Made by a program: the position numbers and the translations under genes. Below are positions 36,430-44,708 of a stretch of DNA of 64,000 nucleotides, piece by piece. The notes under the pieces are model-generated. The model was given only the letters and a program-made list of their open reading frames with translations, was not told the origin of the DNA and did no database searches. This DNA comes from Chimaeribacter coloradensis (GTDB lineage Bacteria; Pseudomonadota; Gammaproteobacteria; Enterobacterales; Enterobacteriaceae): the NCBI RefSeq assembly GCF_002858715.1, contig NZ_PJZH01000008.1:62001-126000 (forward strand), given 5' to 3'. Within the stretch, counting starts at the first letter, position 1, and every line of letters starts with the position of its first letter.

Positions 36430-36845
36430 CCTTATTTGAGTAGAGGGTTATTTTGCCGCTCCTATAAACCAAGCGAAGCGGTAAAATAAGCATGGTCGTG
36501 TTTTTATTAACCCTCCAGTTTCCCTGATGAAACTGATAAAAAATGAGAACGTTTAACTCGCGTCCCGCCTGTAAATCCCCCATCATTTTTCTAAAAATAA
36601 ACACAAAAAACCATAATTCTCATCAAAATGCTTCCGTATTCAACGATGTGAATGCAGGGTAATTATACTTTTACCCAAGGATGTAAAGTGAGTATGCCCA
36701 GGTACGGGATGAATTGATAAATCATACCGGGGGATTATCATTTCATTGCATACAGAATCAGGACATGACATAACGCGGCCGGGAATATCGCTTAATGATA
36801 CCTGTCCGTACATTCACTGTTTCTTATTATGGGAAGGAGAGGATA
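36430..36845. other. Intergenic region, nothing identified
   Basis: This AT-rich gap separates two divergent small genes. I see no repeat, hairpin or gene of note; promoters for both genes should be here. Confidence 0.3.
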
Positions 36846-37316
36846 ATGTCTGCACAAAATAAATTCTTTGAGAAGCTGGGCAGCAGTGCCCGAAAGAAAT
36901 CGGTAAATGACAGCCTGCAGGATGACATTCTCTTCTACAAAAAAGAGACCCAGCGCCTGTTGGATACGGTTGAGCGATGGTTTCGTGACACCCCTATCCG
37001 ATGTAAAACCTGGGAAAACAGCCTGACCGAGCAGGTAGCGCCAGATGTCATTTATCAGATCCCTGGGATGACGCTGATTAACGACGATAAACATCTCCAT
37101 ATTACCCCGCTGGGGATGTATTGCTTTGGCGGGGTTAAGGGGCGGTTAATTGTGTCATTACTGATGAAGAATGAGGAGAAGAACCTGTTTGAATGCCGGC
37201 TCAACGACAGCCGGGCCGATTTTGACGAGTGGGCCCTGATTGACTGCTGCAAGAAAAAGAAAGTGATGCCGTTCAGGGAGGATACGTTTTTTGAATACAT
37301 TTATGAGTTCGCGTAA
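36846..37316 (+). CDS. Hypothetical protein, 156 aa
   Basis: I do not recognise this protein. It is soluble, rich in charged residues, with no signal peptide or membrane segment. The N-terminal third (about residues 1-50) is helical and could form a coiled coil (DDILFYKKETQRLLDTVERWFRD), and the remainder looks like a beta domain (ITPLGMYCFGGVKGRLIVSLLMKNEEKNLFECRL). The ATG at 36846 follows AAGGAGAGG; a longer frame from 36795 has no ribosome site. A single-gene unit followed by a hairpin. It lies about 1.5 kb before an orphan type VI module, so an immunity or accessory role is possible but unsupported. Confidence 0.6.
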   Translation: MSAQNKFFEKLGSSARKKSVNDSLQDDILFYKKETQRLLDTVERWFRDTPIRCKTWENSLTEQVAPDVIYQIPGMTLINDDKHLHITPLGMYCFGGVKGRLIVSLLMKNEEKNLFECRLNDSRADFDEWALIDCCKKKKVMPFREDTFFEYIYEFA

Positions 37317-37348
37317 CCGCGCGCCGGGCCTGCCTTTTTGACCTCTCT

Positions 37349-37370
37349 CAGCCCGCCGCAAGGCGGGCTG
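37349..37370. terminator. Hairpin in convergent gap before hiuH
   Basis: A perfect 9-bp stem (CAGCCCGCC / GGCGGGCTG) is capped by a GCAA tetraloop and lies 32 bases after the hypothetical gene. It lacks a T-run, so it may be a weak terminator or an RNA stabiliser for both converging transcripts. Confidence 0.5.
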
Positions 37371-37490
37371 GCTCTGCCAGGCCTTCTCCTGCCCGGTTAT
37401 CTGGTTACAAGAGCGGGCTGAGGGTAAGAGCGCGTACGGGTAGACGCGTGCGCCACAGTGCCGCCCCTGTCAGGCACCGTTCTGGCGCGG

Positions 37491-37901
37491 TCAGCTGCCG
37501 CGATAGGTTGAATAGCCATACTGGCTCAGCAGCAGCGGCACGTGATAATGCTCGGCGGTGTTACTGATATGAAACTCCACCGGGATCTCCGGGAAGAAGC
37601 TCTCCTGTTTTTGCTCGCTGAAATAGCGCCCGGTTTTGAACACGACGCGGTAATCCCCGGCGGCTGCCGGCTGCGAAGGCCAGAACTGTTTGATGCGCCC
37701 GTCCCGGTCAGTGGTAGCCTGGTTTAACAATTTCCAGCCTGCCTCCTGCTTCTGTTCCAGCGTCACTTCAACATTGGCGGCCGGTTTACCGGTCTGCTGG
37801 TTCAGCACATGTACACTTAACAGGTTTTGCTCTGCCGCCATCGCAGTGGCCGAAGCGGTAAGGGCGAGCGCCAGGGCCGCCGCATGTAAATAGTGTTTCA
37901 T
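37491..37901 (-). CDS. hiuH: Periplasmic 5-hydroxyisourate hydrolase (transthyretin-like)
   Basis: This enzyme hydrolyses 5-hydroxyisourate in the purine degradation path. It has a signal peptide ([22 protein letters not shown]) and the transthyretin-like fold: the N-terminal [22 protein letters not shown] with the active-site His, the middle [12 protein letters not shown], the [19 protein letters not shown] ending with the diagnostic YRGS tetrapeptide. It is close to E. coli HiuH (YedX) in length and pattern. I start at 37901, where AGGGA is well spaced, leaving out an 18-codon extension. It is monocistronic; no other purine-degradation gene is near. Confidence 0.93.
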   Translation of the reverse strand: MKHYLHAAALALALTASATAMAAEQNLLSVHVLNQQTGKPAANVEVTLEQKQEAGWKLLNQATTDRDGRIKQFWPSQPAAAGDYRVVFKTGRYFSEQKQESFFPEIPVEFHISNTAEHYHVPLLLSQYGYSTYRGS

Positions 37902-38381
37902 CGTGAATCCCTCTGTTTGAATGTTTCCCTTGTTATAACCGGGAACCAGGGTCAAACACCTGACGCCAGCATGACAAAAATGTCAGAGTGGCTGGGGTAC
38001 ACGCCGGGGTATTCCGGCTATAGGTGTGTAAATGCTTCAGGCACGGCGCTTAAAACCTACCTATTGACTGAAATCAATCCTTACGCTGATTGCTGTTGTA
38101 TGCCACGGGTTACCGGCCTATGTTCATTTCAGAACATAAATACTTCATTTCCTGATGCATGGAGCAGAGAGAGGGGCGCATCGGATTATTTAAGAGAAAA
38201 TGCGAGGGAAATAATCAACATTTTCTGATGAACACCAAAAAAGCTTTGCAAGATGCACGAAATCAGAAATTAAAAACCCAGCAATTTTGTTAGGGTACTT
38301 TCAGTTTAACAAATAAATATTTACCCGTCATTTCTCCGCGGAAAAATTAAAATTTTAACTAAAAACCAACAAGGGCCGGTT
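37902..38381. other. Intergenic boundary into an AT-rich islet
   Basis: Base composition falls from GC-rich to strongly AT-rich at about 38000-38300. No gene is supported; an open frame on the + strand at 37893-38228 overlaps the hiuH leader and looks like chance. The promoter of the next small operon should lie near 38280-38370. Confidence 0.4.
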
Positions 38382-39074
38382 ATGTACTACAGCAATGAAA
38401 TTATCAGTTATCTGCAGGCTAATAAAATTCTGTCATTAAAACTCGACCACGCATTAACAGATGTAGGAAAATCTGTATCAAATCAGGTTAAAACGATAGG
38501 TGCAGGCGCAACGCGCGCGCTTTATTACATATCCTGCTTTACTGATGAATATCAGGACGTCTGTCAAAGACAACAGATCGAGGACATCCGGTTCTCCAAG
38601 GGAATTTATCATATTCTGAGACGTGAAGATGTTATTTATGAAATGCTAAAAATCTACTTTGAAGAAACATTCCGATACAAAACATATGATCAGATAGAAC
38701 AAATAAAACAAACATTAATGACAGTGAATGTTCATGTTGCTGCCAGTTCACTCACAAACGTAGGGTTTGCTTTAGCAATGGCATCATCCGTCGCTATTGG
38801 TATGAATTTAAGTCTTGAAATTAGCGCGTTAGTAGGCAACTGGTCATCAAGAGGAATCGCGTCACTTGGTATATATGGTGTCGTTCAAAAAGCTGCAGAT
38901 AGCGCACGTCGCCTCCACTTTATGTACCCCGCTTACTATGTCGCGCTATATGGCCAAGAGTTGGAGATGATGTACTTCTTGATCGAACCGCTGTTTGAGC
39001 GGGCTGAGGCACTTACCGCGCAATGGGCATCGGATAGTGATATTGCAGACATCATCACTAAGATGATTCGGTAA
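38382..39074 (+). CDS. Hypothetical protein with a central hydrophobic hairpin, candidate type VI effector
   Basis: I do not recognise this 230-aa protein. It is helical and has a hydrophobic stretch (AASSLTNVGFALAMASSVAIGMNLSLEISALVG, about residues 125-158) followed by a second apolar segment (IASLGIYGVVQ), but no signal peptide. Such a hydrophobic hairpin in a soluble helical protein is the layout of pore-forming toxins. It is the first gene of an AT-rich unit with a small membrane protein and an Hcp protein. I infer a pore-forming type VI effector with immunity by the next gene; this is not demonstrated. The ATG is preceded by AAGGG. Confidence 0.5.
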   Translation: MYYSNEIISYLQANKILSLKLDHALTDVGKSVSNQVKTIGAGATRALYYISCFTDEYQDVCQRQQIEDIRFSKGIYHILRREDVIYEMLKIYFEETFRYKTYDQIEQIKQTLMTVNVHVAASSLTNVGFALAMASSVAIGMNLSLEISALVGNWSSRGIASLGIYGVVQKAADSARRLHFMYPAYYVALYGQELEMMYFLIEPLFERAEALTAQWASDSDIADIITKMIR

Positions 39075-39077
39075 ATC

Positions 39078-39263
39078 ATGATGAACTTTGTTAGAAGATT
39101 TTTTAACCGGCTGATTAAGTCATTATTTTCAATGTATAGCCCTGCATTATTAACTCTCTTATTTGCAGTCGTCTTGGTACAAATTTTCCCTAATGGTCCT
39201 ATATGGCCTGTACCTGTTTTTCTCGTATTTATGCTAATTATCTTTGGGCGTTACATGAAATAG
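39078..39263 (+). CDS. Small two-helix membrane protein, candidate immunity protein
   Basis: This 61-aa protein begins with a basic segment (MMNFVRRFFNRLIKSLF) and has two hydrophobic helices (about 20-36 and 43-58). It is 3 bases after the 230-aa gene, so they are co-transcribed. No family is recognised. If the preceding protein forms pores in the inner membrane, a small membrane protein coded directly after it would be a fitting immunity partner; this is inference. Confidence 0.55.
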   Translation: MMNFVRRFFNRLIKSLFSMYSPALLTLLFAVVLVQIFPNGPIWPVPVFLVFMLIIFGRYMK

Positions 39264-39310
39264 TTTTTTTAAAATTAGCGTTATCTAACATTTAATTATA
39301 AGGATATTGT

Positions 39311-39790
39311 ATGTCTACTCCCGCACATTTATGGCTTGAAGATGAAAATGGTTCTCCTATTGTTGGCAGTTGTTTAATGCCGCGGCGCATAGGTTCTATC
39401 GAATTAAAATCATTCTCCCACGGTGTAACTATCCCGGTGGATCCGAACTGGGGAAAACTCACAGGTACGCGCGTTCATCGCCCTATCACGATAGTGAAAG
39501 AATTTGATCAGACAACACCAATACTGTACCGCGTTGTTTGCGAAGGCCGAACGATGAAGAAAGCGATAATTAAGATGTACCGTATTCTGGAATCAGGTAT
39601 TGAATCCGAGTATTTCAATATTATCCTGGAAAACGTCAAGTGCACTACGATTGCGCCATATCTGTCTCCTAACGGTATGAGTCGTACTCACCTTGAAACG
39701 CTCGAATTACGTTATGAGGCAATCACCTGGAAGTATACGGAGGGAAATATACTTTATCGTGATTCGTGGAATGATCGTTGTTGTGCCTGA
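39311..39790 (+). CDS. hcp: Hcp-family type VI secretion tube protein (orphan)
   Basis: This 159-aa Hcp protein forms hexameric rings of the type VI secretion tube or carries small effectors. Family features include MSTPAHLWLEDENGSPIVGS at the start, KLTGTRVHRPITIVKEFD, the central YRVVCEGRTMKKAIIKMYRI and the ending RYEAITWKYTEGNILYRDSWNDR. It differs from the standard enterobacterial Hcp at many surface positions and ends with CCA. AAGGA precedes the ATG. No sheath, baseplate or VgrG gene is in the window, so it is an orphan that probably works with a type VI apparatus encoded elsewhere and may ship the protein(s) coded just upstream. Confidence 0.92.
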   Translation: MSTPAHLWLEDENGSPIVGSCLMPRRIGSIELKSFSHGVTIPVDPNWGKLTGTRVHRPITIVKEFDQTTPILYRVVCEGRTMKKAIIKMYRILESGIESEYFNIILENVKCTTIAPYLSPNGMSRTHLETLELRYEAITWKYTEGNILYRDSWNDRCCA

Positions 39791-39934
39791 TAACGCAGGG
39801 CACCAGAGGAGGCTAATGTCGCCTCTCATACTCGGATTCCGGTTTCACGTACAGTGCTGTGATCGGGGCATTAATGCGCTCTGCCCAACGCATGGCAGCG
39901 CGCATGCCTGGTTATGATCCGGAAAATGGTTTCG

Positions 39935-41116
39935 CTAGCGTTGGTAAGATGTAAAAAACGTCATCGCGACTGCACTCAGCAGTAACAGGCCACTCAGGCC
40001 AAATGCGCTTTGCCATCCAAGGCGGTCAAACAGCACCCCTCCTGCCGTTGAACCAAGCGCAATCGAGAGCTGGATAACCGCGACCATAAGGCCTCCGCCT
40101 GCCTCAGCATCTTCGGGCAGCGTCCGTGCCAGCCATGTCCACCAGCCTGTGGGGGCTGCTGTCGCAAGCATCCCCCACAGGCTTAGCAGTCCGGCAACCG
40201 CCCAGGGGTGTTGCCCGGCCAGAAGTAAGGCTCCGGCAATCGTCGCCATCAGCAAAGGGATAATCATTAACGTCTGGTAGAACCTGGCGTTCAGAAATGG
40301 CGTAATGATCAACGTGCCGGCAAACCCCGCGACACCGATAGCGAGCAAAATTAAGGAAAGGCCGGAGGCGTTGACTCTGGTCACCGTCTCCAGAAACGGC
40401 CGGACATAGGTAAACAGGGCAAACTGCCCCATAAAGAATAATCCGCAGGCCAACAGGCCGGTTGAGACGATGGGGAATCTGAACAGATGAAATACCGGCC
40501 CACGCGGCTTGTGGGCTTTATCGCTTTCCATCGCCGGCAGGCTCAGGTATTGCCAGATGAACGCAGCGATCGCCAGCGGCACGAGCGATAAAAAGGCGCC
40601 CCGCCAGCCCACCGTTGCCCCCAGGTAGCTGCCGAGCGGTGCCGCGACGACGGTTGCCAGTGCATTCCCACCGTTAAAAATGGCCAGTGCACGGGGTACC
40701 TGATGCCGGGGCACCAGGCGAATGGCGATGGCCGCTGACAGTGACCAGAACCCACCGATGGCGACACCGATCAGGGCGCGCCCCACCATATAACCCAGGT
40801 AACTTGACGCCAGGCCGATAAGCGCGCCCGACACAGCCATCAGGAGCGTCAGTCCCAGCAGCAGGTGTTTGCGGTTCATATTCCCGGCAATGCTGGAAAG
40901 AGTCAGGCTTGTCAGCACCGCCAGTGCCCCGGACAGGGCAATCCCCTGACCGGCCAGCCCCTCCGTAACGTGCAGATCCGCGGCAATGGGCGTCAGCAGG
41001 CTGACCGGCATAAACTCCGATGCGATCAGGATAAAAACGCAGAGCGACATGGCCAATACGCCGCCCCAGTGTGCGTCTGTTTTACTGCATGATGTTTTAA
41101 CGTTCGTGGTGGACAT
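39935..41116 (-). CDS. MFS transporter, DHA1 (sugar-efflux/AraJ-like) type
   Basis: This 393-aa exporter has twelve predicted helices and the DHA1 pattern FMPVSLLTPIAADLHVTEGLAGQGIALSG, then LIGVAIGGFWSLSAAIAIRLVPRHQVPRALAIFNGGNALATVVAAPLG, close to AraJ/SotB/NepI-type efflux proteins. It follows the alpha/beta hydrolase gene on the same strand by 157 bases, and the pair may be under the LysR regulator coded divergently. The exported compound is unknown. Confidence 0.92.
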   Translation of the reverse strand: MSTTNVKTSCSKTDAHWGGVLAMSLCVFILIASEFMPVSLLTPIAADLHVTEGLAGQGIALSGALAVLTSLTLSSIAGNMNRKHLLLGLTLLMAVSGALIGLASSYLGYMVGRALIGVAIGGFWSLSAAIAIRLVPRHQVPRALAIFNGGNALATVVAAPLGSYLGATVGWRGAFLSLVPLAIAAFIWQYLSLPAMESDKAHKPRGPVFHLFRFPIVSTGLLACGLFFMGQFALFTYVRPFLETVTRVNASGLSLILLAIGVAGFAGTLIITPFLNARFYQTLMIIPLLMATIAGALLLAGQHPWAVAGLLSLWGMLATAAPTGWWTWLARTLPEDAEAGGGLMVAVIQLSIALGSTAGGVLFDRLGWQSAFGLSGLLLLSAVAMTFFTSYQR

Positions 41117-41272
41117 AATTATCTTCTCTGGATATTGCCCAGCGGGTGTCAGATACAGCCAGGCAGACGTTATTCATAAAATAACGCCAAAAAACGCGGA
41201 CAGGCGTAAAAGGCGGGGTAAACGCCGCCCGCAAAAGCCAGGCGGCGTGATTAAGGTTTCCGGCTTAACGGT

Positions 41273-42400
41273 TTATTTCAAATTGGTTTTGAAAAATTGC
41301 TCAAAGGTGGCAAAGGGTATTTTACCGGCGGCATTGTCATAGAGATCAACATGGTTTGCCCCCGGGACAATCACCAGCTCTTTCTCTTTGCTGCCGAGCG
41401 CCTGATAGGCGTCTTCAGCAAAATAGCGTGAATGCGCCTTTTCACCGGTCACGACCAGCGCAGGGATAGTGATCTCCTTTGCATAGCTCAGCAGCGGCAT
41501 AGTCATAAACGACAGCGGCGTCGTTGCAGTCCATGCGCCGGTTGAGTTGACGGAACGGGCATGGAAGCCACGCGGCATCCGGTAATAATCGAAAAACTCT
41601 TTCAAAACCGGGTTGGGGTTCGCGGGTAATGTTTCCGGCAGAATACGTGCGGACGCAGTAACGTTGCCTTTATCATCGACATAAATATCATGCCCGCCGG
41701 GCGCGAACGTGCCGTTTTCCGCATCCTTCCAGCGCTGCTCGTTCAGGTAATGCAAAACCGCACGGCGGTCGACCGTTGAATACCTGTCTTTACCGTCGCC
41801 CACCCCATGCCCCATCGCACGGCTCATGTCGTACATAACACTGGTCGCCACCGCTTTAACGCGCGTGTCCATCGCGGCGTCATTTAGCGCCATACCGCTC
41901 CAGCCGCAGAGACCAAGCAGCCCGATCTTGTGACGATCCACCTCGCGTTGTAAGCCCAGAAAATCGACCGCCGCGCTGAAATCCTCGGTGTTAATGTCCG
42001 GGGAGGCGACATTGCGCGGGTAGCCGCCGCTTTCGCCGGTATAGGAGGGGTCGAACGCCAGGGTAACAAAGCCTTTTTCAGCCAGCGTCTGCGCATAGAG
42101 GCCACTGGACTGCTCTTTGACCGCGCCGAAGGGGCCGCTTACGGCAATGGCCGCCAGCTTGCGATCGCCCCGATCTTTGGGCAGGTAGAGATCCCCGACC
42201 AGGGTGATCCCGTAACGGTTCCGGAAGGTCACCTTACGGTGATCTACCTTCGTGCTTTCCGCGAAGGTTTTATCCCATGTTCCGACCATTGAGACAGGCG
42301 CGTTTGGGTTGGGTGTATCGGCATAACTCATCGTTGTAACTCCACTTAATGACGCACATAGCAGCATGGCAGCTGACAGTTTTCTGGTGAAAGCCCTCAT
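41273..42400 (-). CDS. Exported alpha/beta hydrolase with probable Cys nucleophile
   Basis: This 375-aa hydrolase has a signal peptide (MRAFTRKLSAAMLLCASLSGVTTMSYA) and an alpha/beta-hydrolase domain. The nucleophile elbow reads GLLGLCGWSG, so the usual Ser seems to be replaced by Cys (about residue 163), as in dienelactone-hydrolase-like and YcjY-like enzymes. The catalytic His is probably in VPGANHVDLYD at the C terminus. The ATG at 42400 sits seven bases from GGGGAG; a GTG one codon earlier is also in frame. It is divergent from a LysR regulator and upstream of an MFS exporter. Substrate unknown. Confidence 0.85.
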   Translation of the reverse strand: MRAFTRKLSAAMLLCASLSGVTTMSYADTPNPNAPVSMVGTWDKTFAESTKVDHRKVTFRNRYGITLVGDLYLPKDRGDRKLAAIAVSGPFGAVKEQSSGLYAQTLAEKGFVTLAFDPSYTGESGGYPRNVASPDINTEDFSAAVDFLGLQREVDRHKIGLLGLCGWSGMALNDAAMDTRVKAVATSVMYDMSRAMGHGVGDGKDRYSTVDRRAVLHYLNEQRWKDAENGTFAPGGHDIYVDDKGNVTASARILPETLPANPNPVLKEFFDYYRMPRGFHARSVNSTGAWTATTPLSFMTMPLLSYAKEITIPALVVTGEKAHSRYFAEDAYQALGSKEKELVIVPGANHVDLYDNAAGKIPFATFEQFFKTNLK

Positions 42401-42574
42401 CACTCGCTCCCCTGAAAATAGGTGGTATTTACCGGTCTGATACGGACAACACAGCGTTGCGTTATTGCAATGCGCCCATTGTAGCCAGCGGTAATCGTGC
42501 TGATTAGAGGGGAAAAACTGCTAGGATTAATGTCTTATTGTTATAAATAGCGGTACAACGGCGAGGGCAAGAGA

Positions 42575-43459
42575 GTGGCAAAACGGGAAAACTATAACGA
42601 TCTCTATCTGTTTATGCTGGTGGTACGGGAAGGGAGTTTTACTGCCGCGGCACAACGGCTTGGGCTGGCGCAATCAGGGATTAGCCGGTCTGTCCGCGAA
42701 CTTGAAGAGCGGCTGGGCGTACAGCTTCTGGTGCGCACCACGCGCCGGCTGTCACTGACTCAGGCGGGTGAGCAGCTCTATCAGACGGTGGCATCCGGGT
42801 TCGATGCGTTAGACCAGGGGCTTTCCACGCTGGCCTATTACCGGAATACCCCCTCCGGCACAGTACGTATCAACGCCAGTCAGCACGCCATTGATAAACT
42901 GCTCCTACCGAAGCTGGCAGTGTTTAAACGGCGTTACCCGGATATCAGGCTGGAGCTGATCAGCGAAAGCCGGTTTGTCGATATTATCGCGGAGAGGTTC
43001 GATGCCGGGGTGCGCCTCGGCCCGGAAGTGGGCAGCGGCATGGTCGCAGTGCGCATTTCGCCTGATATGGAGATGGCCGTTGTCGGCACGCCTGAGCACT
43101 TTCGCCGCTACGGTTTCCCGCAAACACCAACCGATCTGGTGGCACATCCCTGCATCGCTTACCAGTTCGGTGACGGCAGCCTGTACGCATGGGAACTCAA
43201 TCAGGACGGAAAAAAGATTGCGCACCGGCCACAGGGGCAGTGGGCCTTTGCTGACAGCTATATGGAAGCCAAGGCCGCCAGGCTGGGCCTCGGCCTCGCG
43301 TATGTCCCTGAGGAGCTGATTGCTGATGATGTCGGGCAAGGCCGGCTTATCAGGGTTCTGCAACGTTACAGCCTGCGCCTGGACGGGTCTTTCCTCTATT
43401 ACCCCCACCGCAATGCATCTCCTGCCCTGCGGGCGGTGATCGATACACTAAGAATATGA
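42575..43459 (+). CDS. LysR-family transcriptional regulator
   Basis: This 294-aa LysR protein has the N-terminal winged helix (YNDLYLFMLVVREGSFTAAAQRLGLAQSGISRSVRELEERLGVQLL) and an effector domain. It starts with GTG at 42575, with GAGGG seven bases upstream. It is divergent from the exported hydrolase, and the 174-base gap should hold its operators; it probably activates the hydrolase/MFS pair in response to an aromatic or reactive compound, which is a guess from group habits. Confidence 0.93.
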   Translation: MAKRENYNDLYLFMLVVREGSFTAAAQRLGLAQSGISRSVRELEERLGVQLLVRTTRRLSLTQAGEQLYQTVASGFDALDQGLSTLAYYRNTPSGTVRINASQHAIDKLLLPKLAVFKRRYPDIRLELISESRFVDIIAERFDAGVRLGPEVGSGMVAVRISPDMEMAVVGTPEHFRRYGFPQTPTDLVAHPCIAYQFGDGSLYAWELNQDGKKIAHRPQGQWAFADSYMEAKAARLGLGLAYVPEELIADDVGQGRLIRVLQRYSLRLDGSFLYYPHRNASPALRAVIDTLRI

Positions 43460-43505
43460 GCGTCAGCCTGAAACTTCTGCATGCCTGCCGAATCGGCTCC
43501 AATCA

Positions 43506-43538
43506 TGAACAAAGTTCATGTTCATTGAAATTATATCA
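43506..43538 (+). promoter_or_regulatory. Two candidate MetR boxes before mesX
   Basis: TGAACAAAGTTCA at 43506-43518 matches the MetR consensus (TGAA-N5-TTCA) exactly. A second box, TGAAATTATATCA at 43526-43538, matches at 7 of 8 positions. Their starts are 20 bases apart, two helical turns, as in tandem MetR sites of metE in E. coli. They lie about 160-190 bases upstream of the mesX start. The downstream gap also has an AT-rich stretch near 43575-43600 that could hold the promoter. Confidence 0.65.
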
Positions 43539-43696
43539 CTTTTATTCAACCAGTGACTCAGGCATAAAAGAGGCATTGTTAGTAACTAATTAATATGAAG
43601 ACACCGGAATGAAAAAGCAAGCAATGGAAATCGGGACATCCTGACAAGTAAAAAATTAACCGGGTTTTAAATCAGACATTAGGATACCAGATTACG

Positions 43697-44680
43697 ATGA
43701 CGACAAATTTCGCATTCACCATTAAAAGCCTCCGCTTTGACGAGCATTATAACCCCTCTGAAAATACGCGGATCACCACTAACTTTGCTAATTTGGCCAG
43801 GGGGGATAAGCGTCAGGAAAACCTGCGTAACGCCCTGGTGATGATTAATAACCGGTTTAACTCCCTGGCGCAGTGGGATAACCCGGAGGGGAACCGTTAT
43901 TCCGTCGTGATTGACATCATCTCCGCAGAGCTGAATATTGAGGCGGAAGGTAATGCCAATGCCTTCCCGGTGATTGAAGTGCTGAAAACCACGATCGTTG
44001 ATCATAAAACCAACGCGCATATCGAAGGCATTGTCGGTAATAATTTCTCCTCCTACGTACGGGATTATGATTTCAGCGTAGTGCTGCCGGAACATAATAA
44101 AGGCCAGGCGGAGTTCCGTATTCCGGAGCGCTTTGGTGAGTTGCATGGGCAAATCTTCAAGCACTTTGTTGATTCAGAAGCGTATAAAGCGAATTTCAGC
44201 AAGCCGCCGGTGATCTGCCTGAGTGTCTCCAATAAAAATACCTATCACCGCACCACTAACCATCATCCGGTATTGGGTGCCGAATACCAGCAGGATGCCC
44301 CTTCCCTGACGGATCGCTATTTCGCGAAAATGGGGTTAAAGGTGCGCTACTTTATGCCTGCCAACAGCGTTGCGCCCCTGGCGTTTTATTTCAGCGGGGA
44401 TCTGCTGGCGGATTACACCAACCTGGAGCTGATCAGCACCATCAGCACTATGGAAACGTTCCAGAAAATTTACCGGCCGGAAATTTACAATGCGAATTCT
44501 CCGGCAGGAAAACGCTATCAACCGAGCCTGACGCAACAGGATTATTCGTTGACCCGCATTGTTTACGATCGGGAAGAGCGCAGCCGGCTGGCGATTGAAC
44601 AGGGGAAGTTTACCGAAGCGCACTTCATCAAACCCTACCAGACGGTGCTTGAGCAGTGGTCTGCGACTGCCGTACTTTGA
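43697..44680 (+). CDS. mesX: MesX-like protein (DUF1852), partner of the MesD methionine synthase
   Basis: This 327-aa protein matches the DUF1852 family from end to end (N-terminal MTTNFAFTIKSLRFDEHYNPSENTRITTNFANLARG). Members are encoded next to short MetE-like methionine synthases; in published genetics (Price and colleagues, folate-independent methionine synthases) MesD needs MesX for activity. Its biochemical role, perhaps in making or presenting a methyl donor with oxygen, is not settled. It has no signal peptide. It is 28 bases before mesD. AGGA upstream is a weak ribosome site. Confidence 0.88.
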   Translation: MTTNFAFTIKSLRFDEHYNPSENTRITTNFANLARGDKRQENLRNALVMINNRFNSLAQWDNPEGNRYSVVIDIISAELNIEAEGNANAFPVIEVLKTTIVDHKTNAHIEGIVGNNFSSYVRDYDFSVVLPEHNKGQAEFRIPERFGELHGQIFKHFVDSEAYKANFSKPPVICLSVSNKNTYHRTTNHHPVLGAEYQQDAPSLTDRYFAKMGLKVRYFMPANSVAPLAFYFSGDLLADYTNLELISTISTMETFQKIYRPEIYNANSPAGKRYQPSLTQQDYSLTRIVYDREERSRLAIEQGKFTEAHFIKPYQTVLEQWSATAVL

Positions 44681-44708
44681 TTAATTAAAAAGACAGGGTC
44701 ATCTATTT

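Noticed and set aside
37893-38228. 111-codon open frame before the type VI islet
   Set aside because: It overlaps the hiuH leader and spans the composition change; no supporting motif.
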